From contig NZ_BMHP01000004.1 in assembly GCF_014641075.1 (NCBI RefSeq), forward strand, positions 124,001 through 188,000: 64,000 nt of DNA. Direction: 5' to 3'. Shown piece after piece: positions 18,040-28,300 of the stretch. This DNA is from Paenibacillus nasutitermitis. GTDB lineage: Bacteria > Bacillota > Bacilli > Paenibacillales > Paenibacillaceae. The position numbers and the translations under genes were made by a program. Position 1 is the stretch's first letter. The number at the start of each line of letters is the position of its first letter. Below the pieces are notes generated by a model. It did no database searches. It was not told the DNA's origin and worked only from the letters and a program-made list of their open reading frames with translations.

Positions 18040-19023
18040 CTAACGTTTGCTGCGGTCGGCAAGCTCGGCGAGCTCGCCGATTTCCTCCTGGCTGAGGGTG
18101 AACCGCATTGCGTTGACGTTCTCCTGCGCATGATGCGGCTTCGATGCGCCGGGGATGGCAAATACGGTTTCGCCATGGGCGTGTATGAGCCAATTCAGCG
18201 ACACCTGGCTGGGGGAAGCGCCGTATTTGTCAGCCAGCTCGTTCAAACGGTCAATCAGCGGACGGGTACGATTCAGAGCCTCCGGCTTAAAGCCGCTGGA
18301 CCATTTGCGCGGACCGCTGATCTGCTTGACAAGCTCGGGATTGCTGTGAAATTTGCCGCTCAAAATTCCCTGCTCCAAGGGGGAGTAAGCGATAATCGCG
18401 ACACCCAGCTCCTTGGCGGCCTCCATGATCCCATTGCGCTCGATGCGTCGGTCCAGCAGACTGTATTTGACCTGATTGGACACGAGGCGCAGTCCGTGCT
18501 CGCGAAGTGCTTTGTCCGCTTCGGCCATCTTGTCCGCCGTGAAATTGCTGACCCCTACATGCTTGATCCTGCCCTGCTGCACGAGCTTGGCCATCGCATG
18601 CATTTCACTTGCGGCTGAGGAGAAGGAATAAGGCTGATGGACTTGGTACAGATCAATCGGCCAGCCCTTCAGGCGCCGCAATCGCTCATCAATCGTTTTC
18701 CCGATATTGCCCGCCGTTCGCATAATCGGCCACCACTTGGTAGCGACATGCGCGCCTCTTCCTGCTTCCCCCAGCGCACTCAGGGCATCGGCCAGCATTT
18801 CTTCGGATTGGCCGCCGCCGTAGGCCTCGGCGGTGTCAAACCAGTTTATGCCGCCTTCCCAGCTTGTCCGCACGATATCGCGGATGACGCTGTCTTCAAG
18901 CACGGGCCAGAATTTCCCGACGAGGCCACGCCCCTTGCTGAACTGCCAGCACCCCAGACCAAGCGGCGAGAGGCGCAGATCGGAACTGCCAAGCGGCCGC
19001 AAGATACCTTCAGCCATATTCAT
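18040..19023 (-). CDS. Aldo/keto reductase
   Basis: 327 residues. The AKR catalytic tetrad is visible: Asp63 and Tyr68 in WFDTAEAYGGG, Lys96 in ATKWW, His129 in YQVHQP. The C-terminal NADPH region contains IPGASKPHHAQENV. The barrel is complete and of normal length. ATGs at 19023 and 19017 are both usable. It lies 51 bases after an aldose epimerase gene on the same strand, so joint transcription and a sugar-related or detoxifying role are possible. The substrate is not predictable. Confidence 0.92.
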   Translation of the reverse strand: MNMAEGILRPLGSSDLRLSPLGLGCWQFSKGRGLVGKFWPVLEDSVIRDIVRTSWEGGINWFDTAEAYGGGQSEEMLADALSALGEAGRGAHVATKWWPIMRTAGNIGKTIDERLRRLKGWPIDLYQVHQPYSFSSAASEMHAMAKLVQQGRIKHVGVSNFTADKMAEADKALREHGLRLVSNQVKYSLLDRRIERNGIMEAAKELGVAIIAYSPLEQGILSGKFHSNPELVKQISGPRKWSSGFKPEALNRTRPLIDRLNELADKYGASPSQVSLNWLIHAHGETVFAIPGASKPHHAQENVNAMRFTLSQEEIGELAELADRSKR

Positions 19024-19074
19024 CCCTGCCTTTCAACGTAGAACTATAATCAGCATGAAGCAGCACGGCAGCCT

Positions 19075-19953
19075 TTAATCGCGGCTATATCCAATGGAAA
19101 GCTGCGCATCGAGCGTGTCACCGGCGGGCAGCATGAACAGCTCATCCTTGCGGTTGAGCTCCTTATTAAGCGCCATCCAAGGCTCTACGCAAACAAAAGG
19201 TTTGTCGTCCACCTGCCACAACACCACGTACTTGAATACATCGCTGTAGGAAATGCGCACGAGCCCGCTGCCTTCAGGACCGGGGAAGGTGATTTCGCGC
19301 CTGGCGGCATCCAGCAGCGCGACGGATTCCTTGAGTCCGTCCAGATCGATGCTGCCATGGACAGGCTTGACCACATGGTCATTATAATCCAGATAACGCG
19401 CGGCATCCGTCCCGTAGACAAGGTTTTTGGAGACGGTCCTGAAATAAGGATGGAAGCCGGCGTAGAACGGCATGGCACTGTCCGACAGATTGCGGTAGCT
19501 TTGGCGGATCTGAAGTGTCCCGTCAACCAGAGCATAGGTAAACAGCAGCTCGAAATCGAATGGATATTCAACCCTCGTGCCTTCACCGCTTTGCAGGCGC
19601 AATGTCATCGAAGCTTCTCCCTCCGTCGAGGTAGATACAACCTCCCAGGCGCGGTTGCGTGCGACTCCATGATTACGCATTGAGTAGGTAACGCCGTCCC
19701 ACTCATAGCTTCCTTCCGCAAGCTGCCCGCATATCGGAAACAACACCGGGTTGCCGCCGCGGATATTAGCCTCGGTGTCAATGAACGTATCCCGGTCCAG
19801 AAAGAAGAGCTCCTCGCCTTTGAGCCTGCAGCTGATGGCGATTCCGCCGCGCTCGGGGCAAACGGTCACCGACGAATCGGTGGCTGAATCCTGAAGGGTA
19901 TACAGGGTGTATATATCTTCCCTTACATGTACTTGATAATTGCTGTTCATCAT
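19075..19953 (-). CDS. Aldose 1-epimerase family protein
   Basis: 292 residues; ATG at 19953 is 5 bases after GGAGG. The galactose mutarotase-like beta fold is shown by RGGNPVLFPICG, MRNHGVAR (catalytic His), AGFHPYF (second His) and FVCVEPWMALN (catalytic Glu). It interconverts alpha and beta anomers of an aldose, probably in the cytoplasm. The short DRDTFIDT/RGGNPVLFP form is closer to LacX/YeaD-like epimerases than to GalM. An aldo/keto reductase gene follows. Confidence 0.9.
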   Translation of the reverse strand: MMNSNYQVHVREDIYTLYTLQDSATDSSVTVCPERGGIAISCRLKGEELFFLDRDTFIDTEANIRGGNPVLFPICGQLAEGSYEWDGVTYSMRNHGVARNRAWEVVSTSTEGEASMTLRLQSGEGTRVEYPFDFELLFTYALVDGTLQIRQSYRNLSDSAMPFYAGFHPYFRTVSKNLVYGTDAARYLDYNDHVVKPVHGSIDLDGLKESVALLDAARREITFPGPEGSGLVRISYSDVFKYVVLWQVDDKPFVCVEPWMALNKELNRKDELFMLPAGDTLDAQLSIGYSRD

Positions 19954-20029
19954 TCATGCCTCCACTTGCAAAAATTTTGTTGGTCCTGCCGATCCCATGG
20001 GCCAAGCATACCATATTGTGCCTGCTCTC

Positions 20030-20057
20030 TAAAGTAGTGCGGCAGTCTAGCCGATAT
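20030..20057 (+). promoter_or_regulatory. Sigma-D (flagellar) promoter
   Basis: TAAA (20030-20033), a 16-base spacer and GCCGATAT (20050-20057) match the sigma-D consensus TAAA-N14-16-GCCGATAA at 11 of 12 positions. It lies 60 bases before the YjfB-like gene, which would place it in the motility regulon. Confidence 0.8.
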
Positions 20058-20116
20058 TACCGTTACCGGTACTTGGATACCGGTAAGACAGTAAACCAAG
20101 AGTTTGGAGGATGATT

Positions 20117-20305
20117 ATGAACATCGCAGGGATCGGAGCTTTGTTGACCGGACAGCCGTCAGGCGGGCCGCAGCAGCAGCAGGTGGAACTTGCTCTTCTG
20201 GACAGCACGCTGGATATGGTCCAGGAGAACGCCCAGCATCTCGTTCAGATGATGGAACGGAGCGTTCAGCCTCACTTGGGCTCCAGCATCGACATTCGTT
20301 TCTAG
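20117..20305 (+). CDS. YjfB-like putative motility protein
   Basis: 62 residues from the ATG at 20117, 6 bases after GGAGG; the ATG at 20111 is too close to that site. The ending ERSVQPHLGSSIDIRF matches the YjfB family (small 'putative motility' proteins ending in NPHLGxxIDI). The middle is amphipathic helix with a Gln-rich stretch. A near-perfect sigma-D promoter upstream independently supports a motility link. Molecular role unknown. Confidence 0.85.
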   Translation: MNIAGIGALLTGQPSGGPQQQQVELALLDSTLDMVQENAQHLVQMMERSVQPHLGSSIDIRF

Positions 20306-20590
20306 AGGTACATTTGCCGGCCAGGGGCCTTCCGTCTGGAGAATGCCCGCCTACGAGCGGACCCACGGCGGAAGGCCAAATGGGTGCTGGACAGCGGTAA
20401 GCTGATGCGGGTATGAATACAAAAGCACATGCCCGTGTGAAACTGAAAGATGTTAAAGATTGGGTAAAGTTGCTCAGCTATATTGCATAAGCGAATAGCA
20501 GATGTTATAGTATAGCAAAAGATCTTATTTTTTTGCCACGCTATTCTTTAATGATGAATACCAGACAATATGTGATAGGGAGCGCTGTGA

Positions 20591-20911
20591 ATGAATGTTC
20601 AATTTAAAAAGGGCGTCCTGGATCTGTGCGTGCTCGCTTTGACCGCATGGGAAGACCGTTATGGCTATGAGCTCGCGGTAGCGATTTCCTCCAAATTCGA
20701 AGTGGCGGTGGGAAGCGTCTATCCGCTGCTCAGCAGGCTGACGCTTGAGGGGTATTTCTCCACCTATTTGAGAGAGTCATCAGAAGGTCCGCCGCGCAAA
20801 TATTACAAGCTTACGCCCCATGGGCACAAGCATCTGATGGAGCTTATCAGGGAATGGCGTTCATTCTCCATATCTGTGGACCAATTGATTAAGGAAGGTG
20901 TCGAGCGATGA
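20591..20911 (+). CDS. PadR-family transcriptional regulator
   Basis: 106 residues. KGVLDLCVLALTAWEDRYGYEL, a winged helix with VGSVYPLLSRLTLEGYF, and the PRKYYKLTPHGHKHL wing identify PadR, short subfamily 2. Its last codons overlap the DUF1700 gene, and a DUF4097 gene follows with another overlap; this PadR-DUF1700-DUF4097 trio recurs in Firmicutes. PadR usually represses its own operon in response to envelope-active compounds. Confidence 0.92.
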   Translation: MNVQFKKGVLDLCVLALTAWEDRYGYELAVAISSKFEVAVGSVYPLLSRLTLEGYFSTYLRESSEGPPRKYYKLTPHGHKHLMELIREWRSFSISVDQLIKEGVER

Positions 20912-21465
20912 TTAGAGAGCAATATTTGCGGCAGCTCTGGGAGCTGTTGACTCCGATTCCCGAACGGCTGCGCCGCGATTTGATGTTTGATTATGAAGAG
21001 CATTTCCGGCAGGCGGCAGAGCATGGAAAGTCCGAGGAGGAAGCAGCTCATGAACTGGGCGACCCGCGCATGATCGCCAAGGAAATGCTGCTGGGCTACC
21101 GTGTGGAGCAGGCTGAGATCAGGAATGGTGGCATTACCCATGTATCGCGTGCGGTGTTTGCGGCGGTAAGCCTTGGATTTTTCAATCTGGTTTTTGTACT
21201 CGGGCCTTTTATTGGTCTTCTTGGCATCTTGCTGGCGCTTTGGGCCACATCCATCGCAGTCGGACTATCTTCTTTGGCCGCCATCTATGAAGGGGTCTTC
21301 GGAGATGCCTGGTCCTCGACGCAAGGGATATTCGTGGCGATCGCCCTGCTGGCAGTGGGCATGCTCCTGGGTGCGTTGTCGCATTGGCTGACGCGCGCCG
21401 TATCGAGAGTAACATTGAAATATTTAAAATTCAATTTCAGAATGATGAGGGTGAAGAAGCAATGA
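20908..21465 (+). CDS. DUF1700 (HAAS-domain) membrane protein
   Basis: 185 residues. Residues 1-70 are a helical HAAS-type domain (RQLWELLTPIPERLRRDLMFDYEEHF, ELGDPRMIAKEML). Three hydrophobic segments follow at ~80-170, with a basic C-terminus. It overlaps the PadR gene by ATGA and the DUF4097 gene by ATGA, so the three proteins are made together. Probably a membrane partner in envelope stress control (family inference). Confidence 0.88.
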   Translation: MIREQYLRQLWELLTPIPERLRRDLMFDYEEHFRQAAEHGKSEEEAAHELGDPRMIAKEMLLGYRVEQAEIRNGGITHVSRAVFAAVSLGFFNLVFVLGPFIGLLGILLALWATSIAVGLSSLAAIYEGVFGDAWSSTQGIFVAIALLAVGMLLGALSHWLTRAVSRVTLKYLKFNFRMMRVKKQ

Positions 21466-22406
21466 GAAACTGGATCATAGTTGCGGCAATCCTACTCGTA
21501 ATCGGGTTGATAGGTATGGGCAGCACCATGGGAAAAGGTATGTTTGATTTAGGAAGCGTGGAGATTGAGCAGCATGAGACGATTGACGGTACGGACGCAA
21601 AAAAAATTGCCCTGGCTTTGGACAGCGCTAATATAACGGTTGTGAAGGGAACTACAAATGAAATTAAAGCTTCCCTTACCGGCAAGGTAAGCAAGAAGTT
21701 TATTGACAAAACCCATCTGAAGCTAATTCGGGATGGCGATGAGGTCAAGGTTGCCGTGGAAACGAATAACGGCTTCACATTCGGAGTCAGTATTTTCAAT
21801 GTTAAGCTCGATCTGGAGCTGCCTGCGCAGCAGTACGATTCCTTTGTTCTGGACATCGGCAGCGGCGATACCAGCTTAGCGGGTCTGTCTGTGCAGACCG
21901 TAGAAATTGATGCGGGCTCCGGCAATATTCAATTGGAGGATCTGGCATCGAGTAAGGTTTCTGTGGAAGTGGGGAGCGGCGATACCAAAGTTTCCGGGTT
22001 ATCGGCAGATACAGCGGAACTGGGTGCCAGTTCTGGCAACATTACCATTGAGAAGCTGACGGCCAGGAAACTGTCGGTTGATACGGGCAGCGGCGATGTC
22101 AAGATGTACGATGTGGAAGCTGAGCTTGAAGTAGAGACGGCCAGCGGTAATGTTCGTACCGAGCAGCGCGCAATCAACTATCCCATGGAAATATCAACAG
22201 GGAGTGGCGACGTGACGATCAACACGGATGAGAAGCCGGATAATGTCCTGGTAACATTCAGCGCCGGATCTGGCAGCTTGCGCAATGAATGGAACGTGGG
22301 ATCACAGTCCGGAGATGACGACGACAAAAAAATCATCTTCGGCGATGGCGGAAAACGGGTAATCGTCGATACCGGATCCGGCAATTTGAGACTAGGCGAG
22401 CGCTAG
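21462..22406 (+). CDS. DUF4097 beta-repeat protein, membrane-anchored
   Basis: 314 residues from the ATG at 21462. One N-terminal membrane segment is followed by a repetitive beta domain with Gly-Ser-Gly turns about every 20 residues (DIGSGDTSL, DAGSGNIQL, EVGSGDTKV, DTGSGDVKM, STGSGDVTI, DTGSGNLRL), the signature of DUF4097/DUF4098 putative adhesins. It forms a solenoid probably displayed outside the membrane. Last gene of the PadR operon; a terminator follows. Confidence 0.88.
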   Translation: MRNWIIVAAILLVIGLIGMGSTMGKGMFDLGSVEIEQHETIDGTDAKKIALALDSANITVVKGTTNEIKASLTGKVSKKFIDKTHLKLIRDGDEVKVAVETNNGFTFGVSIFNVKLDLELPAQQYDSFVLDIGSGDTSLAGLSVQTVEIDAGSGNIQLEDLASSKVSVEVGSGDTKVSGLSADTAELGASSGNITIEKLTARKLSVDTGSGDVKMYDVEAELEVETASGNVRTEQRAINYPMEISTGSGDVTINTDEKPDNVLVTFSAGSGSLRNEWNVGSQSGDDDDKKIIFGDGGKRVIVDTGSGNLRLGER

Positions 22407-22463
22407 ACTGCTAAAAGTAGTTGTCGGTCCATGGTTTCTTCGAAAGAAAAGCTTTTTGAAAAT

Positions 22464-22511
22464 ACAGCTGCATGTCTCCCGTCAGCGGGAAGAAGTGTGG
22501 CTGTTTTTTTA
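22464..22511 (+). terminator. Terminator after PadR operon
   Basis: An imperfect hairpin (ACAGC...GCTGT outer, CCCG/CGGG inner) is followed by seven or more T. Confidence 0.65.
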
Positions 22512-22695
22512 TATGGGAAAGAAAGCGGGATATTAACATTTTATTACTCTTTTGTGAGACTATAGACCTAAATTATTGGGTACGGAAAACCGATATTTAA
22601 TATACATCTACTAACCTGCTTACTACATTGTAAATATCCCGGCATTGCACTCTATCTGATATCAAGCACAAATCAGGAAATCAGGAGGAAGCTTC

Positions 22696-24138
22696 ATGCA
22701 AGGTAAAGGGAAGTCGATCATCTGGCCGCTGAGCAGCATCATATTCCCATTTCTGATTTATGAGCTGCTTAAGGGATCCCAAAAGGCGGATATTTCCGTG
22801 CACACTCCTACGGGTCACTTTTACATTGTCAGCATCATCGCTGCGCTAGCCCTTGTCGTCGCGGTAGCGGTTGGCTACACCGGACAACGACTGCGTAACA
22901 TCAAGGTTGGTTTTCTGTCCTTGTCTTATGTGTCCATGGCAGGAATATTCGTTCTGCATGGTCTGTCCACACCGGGATTTCTGATGCATGAACGGCATAT
23001 TGCGGGCATCGCCGCACAGCTGAGTATTCTGCTTGCTGCGATGTGGCTCTGCCTGTCGGCAGCTTCCTCCGATCATCCCCTAGTCCGGCTGCTGGCCAAG
23101 TGGCGCAGCTGGCTGATTCCCGGCTGGGTGCTGCTGCTCGGGTCACTTGCCGCGTTTACGCTGGCCCGCCCCGATCTGATAGACAAAATCCCGCTCGCCC
23201 GCGAGCCCTATAATTGGATTGCAGCCTGTCTGACCGGAGCGGGGTGCTTATGGACGATGTACCGTTACTGGACTTCTTACCGGGTCGCGCAGTTTCCGCT
23301 CCAGAAAGCCATTGTATACAGCTCCGGCTGGCTGCTTGTTACGCAATATATCATCATTGACGGCAGTACGTGGAAGCTTAGCTGGTGGTTTTATCACGGG
23401 CTGCTGCTGGGGTCGATGATCATCATGATTAGCGGGCTGCTCCGGCAGTATTTCTCCCATGGCAATTTTGCCTCTTCCTTGAAAGTATTGTTCCAGTCCG
23501 ATCCGCGCGCCTGGCTTGAAGCCTGTATAACACCGAGCGTACGCGCGCTGATTATGACAACTGAGGTCAGGGATGCTTATACCGCCGGCCATAATATGCG
23601 TGTCGCCCTCTATGCGCTGCGTCTGGCGGAGGAGATGAAGCTGACGTCGGAGCAGCTCCGGGCAATTGCCCAGGGAGGGGTTGTCCATGATGTCGGCAAA
23701 ATCAAAGTCCCCGACTCAATTCTGAATAAGCCCGGCAAGCTGCTGCCCGAGGAGCGCAAGGTGATAGAGCTGCACCCTGTGTCGGGTTATGACATGTGCA
23801 AACGGCTGGGCTTTCTCCAGGATGAGCTCTCGGTCATCCGTTCGCATCACGAGAAATGGGATGGGACCGGGTATCCCGATCGCCTGGCTGGGGAGAATAT
23901 TCCGCTCCTGGCCCGCATTACAGCCGTTGCCGATGTGTATGATGCGCTGACGTCATCCCGCTCGTACCGGACGGCTATGTCGCATGAAGATGCCATGGCC
24001 ATCATTGTAAAGGACAGAGGCGTTCATTTTGATCCGCTCTGCGTCGACATATGGGTTCGGCTGTCGCAGGATGACGCATCCTTCTTCCTTGAGATCGCCG
24101 ACAGTACCGGATCCATTAAGCTAGGTAAAAGCTCCTGA
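22696..24138 (+). CDS. Membrane HD-GYP c-di-GMP phosphodiesterase
   Basis: 480 residues, CAGGAGGAAGC before the ATG. Seven or eight hydrophobic segments fill residues ~10-250. The HD-GYP domain follows with HD at 331-332 (GGVVHDVGKIKVPD) and HHEKWDGTGYP at 384-394, all metal ligands intact. Such proteins hydrolyse c-di-GMP to pGpG or GMP. The membrane part does not match GAF, PAS or Cache sensors that I recognise. It is monocistronic. Confidence 0.92.
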   Translation: MQGKGKSIIWPLSSIIFPFLIYELLKGSQKADISVHTPTGHFYIVSIIAALALVVAVAVGYTGQRLRNIKVGFLSLSYVSMAGIFVLHGLSTPGFLMHERHIAGIAAQLSILLAAMWLCLSAASSDHPLVRLLAKWRSWLIPGWVLLLGSLAAFTLARPDLIDKIPLAREPYNWIAACLTGAGCLWTMYRYWTSYRVAQFPLQKAIVYSSGWLLVTQYIIIDGSTWKLSWWFYHGLLLGSMIIMISGLLRQYFSHGNFASSLKVLFQSDPRAWLEACITPSVRALIMTTEVRDAYTAGHNMRVALYALRLAEEMKLTSEQLRAIAQGGVVHDVGKIKVPDSILNKPGKLLPEERKVIELHPVSGYDMCKRLGFLQDELSVIRSHHEKWDGTGYPDRLAGENIPLLARITAVADVYDALTSSRSYRTAMSHEDAMAIIVKDRGVHFDPLCVDIWVRLSQDDASFFLEIADSTGSIKLGKSS

Positions 24139-24178
24139 AGGAAAAGCGGCGGCCCTTTTCTACGCAGCCCAGAGCAAA

Positions 24179-24222
24179 GACCTCCATCCCGCTTGAAAAA
24201 AGGGAGATTGGAGGTTTTCTTT
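24179..24222. terminator. Bidirectional terminator
   Basis: ACCTCCA (24180-24186) pairs with TGGAGGT (24209-24215), with an inner TCCC/GGGA extension, followed by a T-rich run. It separates convergent HD-GYP and glycerophosphodiesterase genes. Confidence 0.8.
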
Positions 24223-24255
24223 TTGTTTTCCCGGTATTTTCTCCGCCAGCGTTTC

Positions 24256-25179
24256 TTATAAATCAGCGGGAACGACAAAGTCGGTCATGACGCCTTGTAC
24301 CCCTTGCTTCATCAAAGCATGGATCCGGTTCACGTCATTAATCGTATTGATGTACGTATAAATGCCTTTATCTTTCAAGCTTTGAACAAATTCCGGGGTG
24401 TAGCGGTTCTCATCCATCACGACTACCCCGATTCCTTTGGCGCTGGCGAAGTCCACCACATCCTTCATGGAATCGCCGTTCATATACAAGGTATAAATAT
24501 ACTGTTTAAATGGATAAACGCCGCTTAACGCCTCAAAATTATCCTGCTTGTAAAGCTGCGGAATCAATCGGCGCAGCACTTGCTCATCGACCTGCCTCGT
24601 CTCGCTGACAATCCGTTTGAATATATCGGCGGCTTTGGCCGAATTGGATTCCTTTGTATCGGTGACGAGCAGCATGTCCGGATGCTCCGACATAAAGGCC
24701 GCCAGCTCCTTGAAGGTCATCGGCGTATAGTGCTGCTGAATTTTTATCGATTTGAACTGCTCCAGGGTCATCGGCGTAAGAGGCAGGGAATCGGGAATCT
24801 TCTGGCCAAGCACATTATAGGTGCCGGCCTCCCAGTCATGACGAAGCGCAAGTTGGCCATCAGAGGTTACAGCGATATCCGTTTCAAAAATACGCAGCCC
24901 CTTATTGTAGGCATTCTCCAGTGCTTCGACGCTGTTGGTGCCGATATACTCGCCGATGCCTCCAAGTGCATGAGCGATGAGAGGCTCCCGCTCTGCCCAG
25001 TCATAGGACGTACTTTCAATGGCAGGCTCAAGCCGCGTCGAATCCGCTTTCTTGGCGGAAACAGCCGGGGATGATTCTTGTGCCCTTAACGGCAGCACCT
25101 GGGCAAAAACGAACGGCGAAACGAGCAGGGTCGTAAGAATAAAACCGACGATGCCGTAGGAGATAGCTCTTTTATTCAT
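24256..25179 (-). CDS. Secreted glycerophosphodiester phosphodiesterase-family protein
   Basis: 307 residues from the ATG at 25179 (GAGGAGG upstream). A signal peptide or anchor at ~5-25 predicts export. The GDPD/PLC-like barrel shows EPLIAHALGG, TNSVEALENA, ETDIAVTSDGQLALRHDW with catalytic Glu, Asp and the second His. The usual first motif HRG reads HALGG, typical of a less-studied subfamily. It may hydrolyse glycerophosphodiesters or wall teichoic-acid-type polymers outside the cell; substrate unproven. Confidence 0.88.
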   Translation of the reverse strand: MNKRAISYGIVGFILTTLLVSPFVFAQVLPLRAQESSPAVSAKKADSTRLEPAIESTSYDWAEREPLIAHALGGIGEYIGTNSVEALENAYNKGLRIFETDIAVTSDGQLALRHDWEAGTYNVLGQKIPDSLPLTPMTLEQFKSIKIQQHYTPMTFKELAAFMSEHPDMLLVTDTKESNSAKAADIFKRIVSETRQVDEQVLRRLIPQLYKQDNFEALSGVYPFKQYIYTLYMNGDSMKDVVDFASAKGIGVVVMDENRYTPEFVQSLKDKGIYTYINTINDVNRIHALMKQGVQGVMTDFVVPADL

Positions 25180-25314
25180 AACAGGTCCTCCTCTGGTATT
25201 GTTATCTACCATTGGACACATCCTCGGATAGACGAACCATACAAGAATAGGAAACTGCCGTATTTTCTTCTTCTGAACTCCCTATTCCCGCGGGTATTTC
25301 GGCATATGCCGCAC

Positions 25315-25352
25315 TATGAAGCTTTTTCTGGGAAAGGTATAATAGCTTCATA
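25315..25352 (+). promoter_or_regulatory. Inverted repeat enclosing a TATAAT -10
   Basis: TATGAAGCT (25315-25323) and AGCTTCATA (25344-25352) are perfect 9-base inverted arms separated by 20 bases that contain TATAAT (25338-25343). No good -35 is present at the expected spacing, consistent with an activator-dependent or tightly repressed promoter for the hybrid kinase gene. Confidence 0.5.
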
Positions 25353-25383
25353 AAAGTTGCTCCCGCGAAAGGGGAAACACCTG

Positions 25384-28300
25384 TTGAAGACGATATCGCT
25401 GCGTACTAAAATCCTGGTTCTCGTCGTGCTGATCACCTCCATTCCGCTGGCCATCGTCGGCTATAATAATTATGAGATGACCCGGCAAACCGTAATTTCG
25501 GGAGTCATTGACCAGGCTTCGGCCAAAGTCCAGAACAATGCGGACAGTCTGGGGGAATGGCTGAAGGCCAGGAGCGCGGAAGTGGAACTCATGAGCCGCA
25601 CCGATATTGTCCGTTTCGGGTCGGATGCCGGGCGTTTGCATTATTTCCGCGAAGAGACAGTCCGGGAGGCGGCGGCATTTGTGACGATCGGTTTTGCGGA
25701 TGCCGGCGGTCAGTTGACATTATCGAACGGCAAGCAGGTCAATATTGCAGAAGAGCCGTCTTTTAAAAGAGCGATGAAGGGGGAATCGGTTGTCACAGAT
25801 CCCTTCTTCAGCGAAATTACCGATAACGGGGTTGTTGTTTTTCAATCGCCGGTTTTTGATGATGCGAACCGGGTGGTCGGTGTTACGGATGCCTCCATTC
25901 TGACGGAGCGGATGTACCGCGAGCATTTGAATTTTCATATAAGCCGGACGGATGCCATTTTTCTGTATAACGACTCAGGCGATATTCTCCACGCGCCAGA
26001 CAATGTTTATCCTACCGCTTCATCTATTTATGCGAAGAATCTCCCGTTTGGCCCCGCAGCCAGTAGAATGCTGGGCAGCCGGGACGGATATATCCGCCTG
26101 GATGGTCCGGAGAAAGAGTCGTTTCTCTTCTATGCGAAGGTGCCTGGCACCACATGGCGGATTGCGCTGCAAGTGCCTCTGCATGAATTCGAGAAGCCGC
26201 TTTCCTCCATGCGGTGGAGGACGGTTCTGCTGATCGCGGCAGCCGAAGCGGTTATCATCCTGCTGCTCTTCATCATGATGAACCGGATTGTGCAGCGGAT
26301 CAAAAAAGTCCTCAAAGCGACGGAAGCTGCAGCGGGAGGGGATTTCGACGTTCAGGCCTTTTCGGAGAAGGGCGGGGATGAGATCGCTCAGCTCTCCCAG
26401 TCGGTGAACGATATGCGGATTCATTTGCGGGACATGTTCGGGCGGCTGGAAGCGATCATCAATCAGAACCAATTCGCGTTTATTGTGCTTGATGACCAGT
26501 ACCGGGTCACTTATTTCAGCCAAACTGCTGAAAAGATGCTGGGCTACACGGCTGAGGAAGTGCTGCACAAGGCAACAGCCCTCACATTCATCGATCCCGA
26601 TGACCTGGAGGCTGAGGCCAAGCGTCTGAGCAAGAGGCTGCTGCGCACGGTTCCCGCCGATTTGTCCGTGTTCCGCGAGCTGAGAAGAGAGCAGTTCACG
26701 TATGAACGGGAATGGAATTATGTCCGCAAGGACGGTACCCGTTTCCCGGTTGCCCACAGCTCCAATGGCATTCGCGGCCGGGATGGCCGGTTCATTGGGG
26801 TGGCCGGCGTCGCCCGGGACATTTCGGCCCAGAAGCAGGCCGAGAAAGCCCGCAGTCAGCAGCTTGAGGTGATGGGAGCCGCCAAGGATTTAATTGCCAC
26901 CTTTGATGAATTAGGCGGGCTGCTCTATATGAATAATGCCGGGAAGATGCTGCTGGGCATTGATTTTCGTTATGTCACCCCGCCTCAGGAGCTGATTTCG
27001 CAGCGGACGATCAAGGAGCTGCTGCATGGGCTTGCCATTGCCAAGGAGCTGGGCTTTCACGAGAGTGAGGCGCTTCTGACTACAATGGGTGGCAAGAGGG
27101 TGCCGGTCTCCAAAATCGTCGTGGCACACCGGGATAATCAGACAGGCGATACGTTCTACTCCTGTATTGCGCGGGACATTTCCGAGCAGAAGAAAGCGCA
27201 GGCCGAGCTTCTCCAGGCCAAACGTGAGGCAGAAGAGGCCAATACCGCAAAAGGCAATTTTCTGGCTCGTATGAGCCATGAGATCCGCACGCCCATTGCC
27301 GGCATTATCGGGCTTGCGGGCTTGCTTCACAAGACGGAGCTGAACGGTATCCAGCAGGATTATCTGGGCAAGGTCCGCGCTTCGTCGGAGGTACTGCTGC
27401 GCATTATTAACGATATTCTGGATTTCGCCAAGGTGGAGGCCGGGAAAATCCAATTGACGGACATGCCCTTTGACCCTTGGGAAATGATTCACCGGTTTTC
27501 GGCGCTGCTGGCCGTGTTTGTCGGGGGCAAGGAGCAGTTCGAGTTCATTATCGAGATCGACCCGGATATGCCGACGATGCTTGCAGGCGATTCCCAGAGG
27601 CTGGAGCAAATTCTGCTTAACCTGTGTATCAATGCCATCAAATTCACCGAACGCGGCCATGTCCGGCTGCAGCTGAAAGTTGAAGACATAACGGATGACG
27701 GCAGAGCAAGAATTTTGTTTCTTGTTGAGGATACGGGAATCGGTATGTCCAGCGAGCAGCTGGACATGCTGTTCGAGCCGTTTATGCAGGTGGATGGCGC
27801 GGCGAGCCGCAAATACGGGGGAACAGGGCTGGGACTTGTGATCGTCCAAAGCCTGGTGGGGATGATGGGCGGTACCGTAGTCGTCGACAGCCGGGAGTCG
27901 GAGGGCAGCCGGTTCTCCTTTTCCCTGGAGCTCCCCGTTAAGAATGGGGCGCAACCGGACCGGTACCGGATCAGCCAAAGCGGCGAGCTGATGGTATGGG
28001 TGATCGAGGACTATGCCGGAATGAGCGGGCATCTTTGCGCAGAGCTGGAAGCGATGGGGTTCTTGACCATGGAGCACCGTTCGTGGAAATCGGCTTATGA
28101 ACGGCTTCAGCGGGCGGGTGCCGGTATTCTGCCAAACGCCTTGCTGCTGGATTTTGAAATGCCTGATATGTTCGGAGAGGATACCTGGCGCCTGCTCCAC
28201 GATACGGCGAAACATGCGCAGGTTCCGACTATTGCGCTGACAACGGCCTTCGGCCGCGAGGAGCTGCTCAAGATGCCGCAGGCCGACCGTCCTGACGCTA

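Noticed and set aside
20413..20490. 25-codon ORF between the YjfB-like and PadR genes
   Set aside because: The product is amphipathic and could be a small peptide, but the ribosome site is poor and nothing else supports it.
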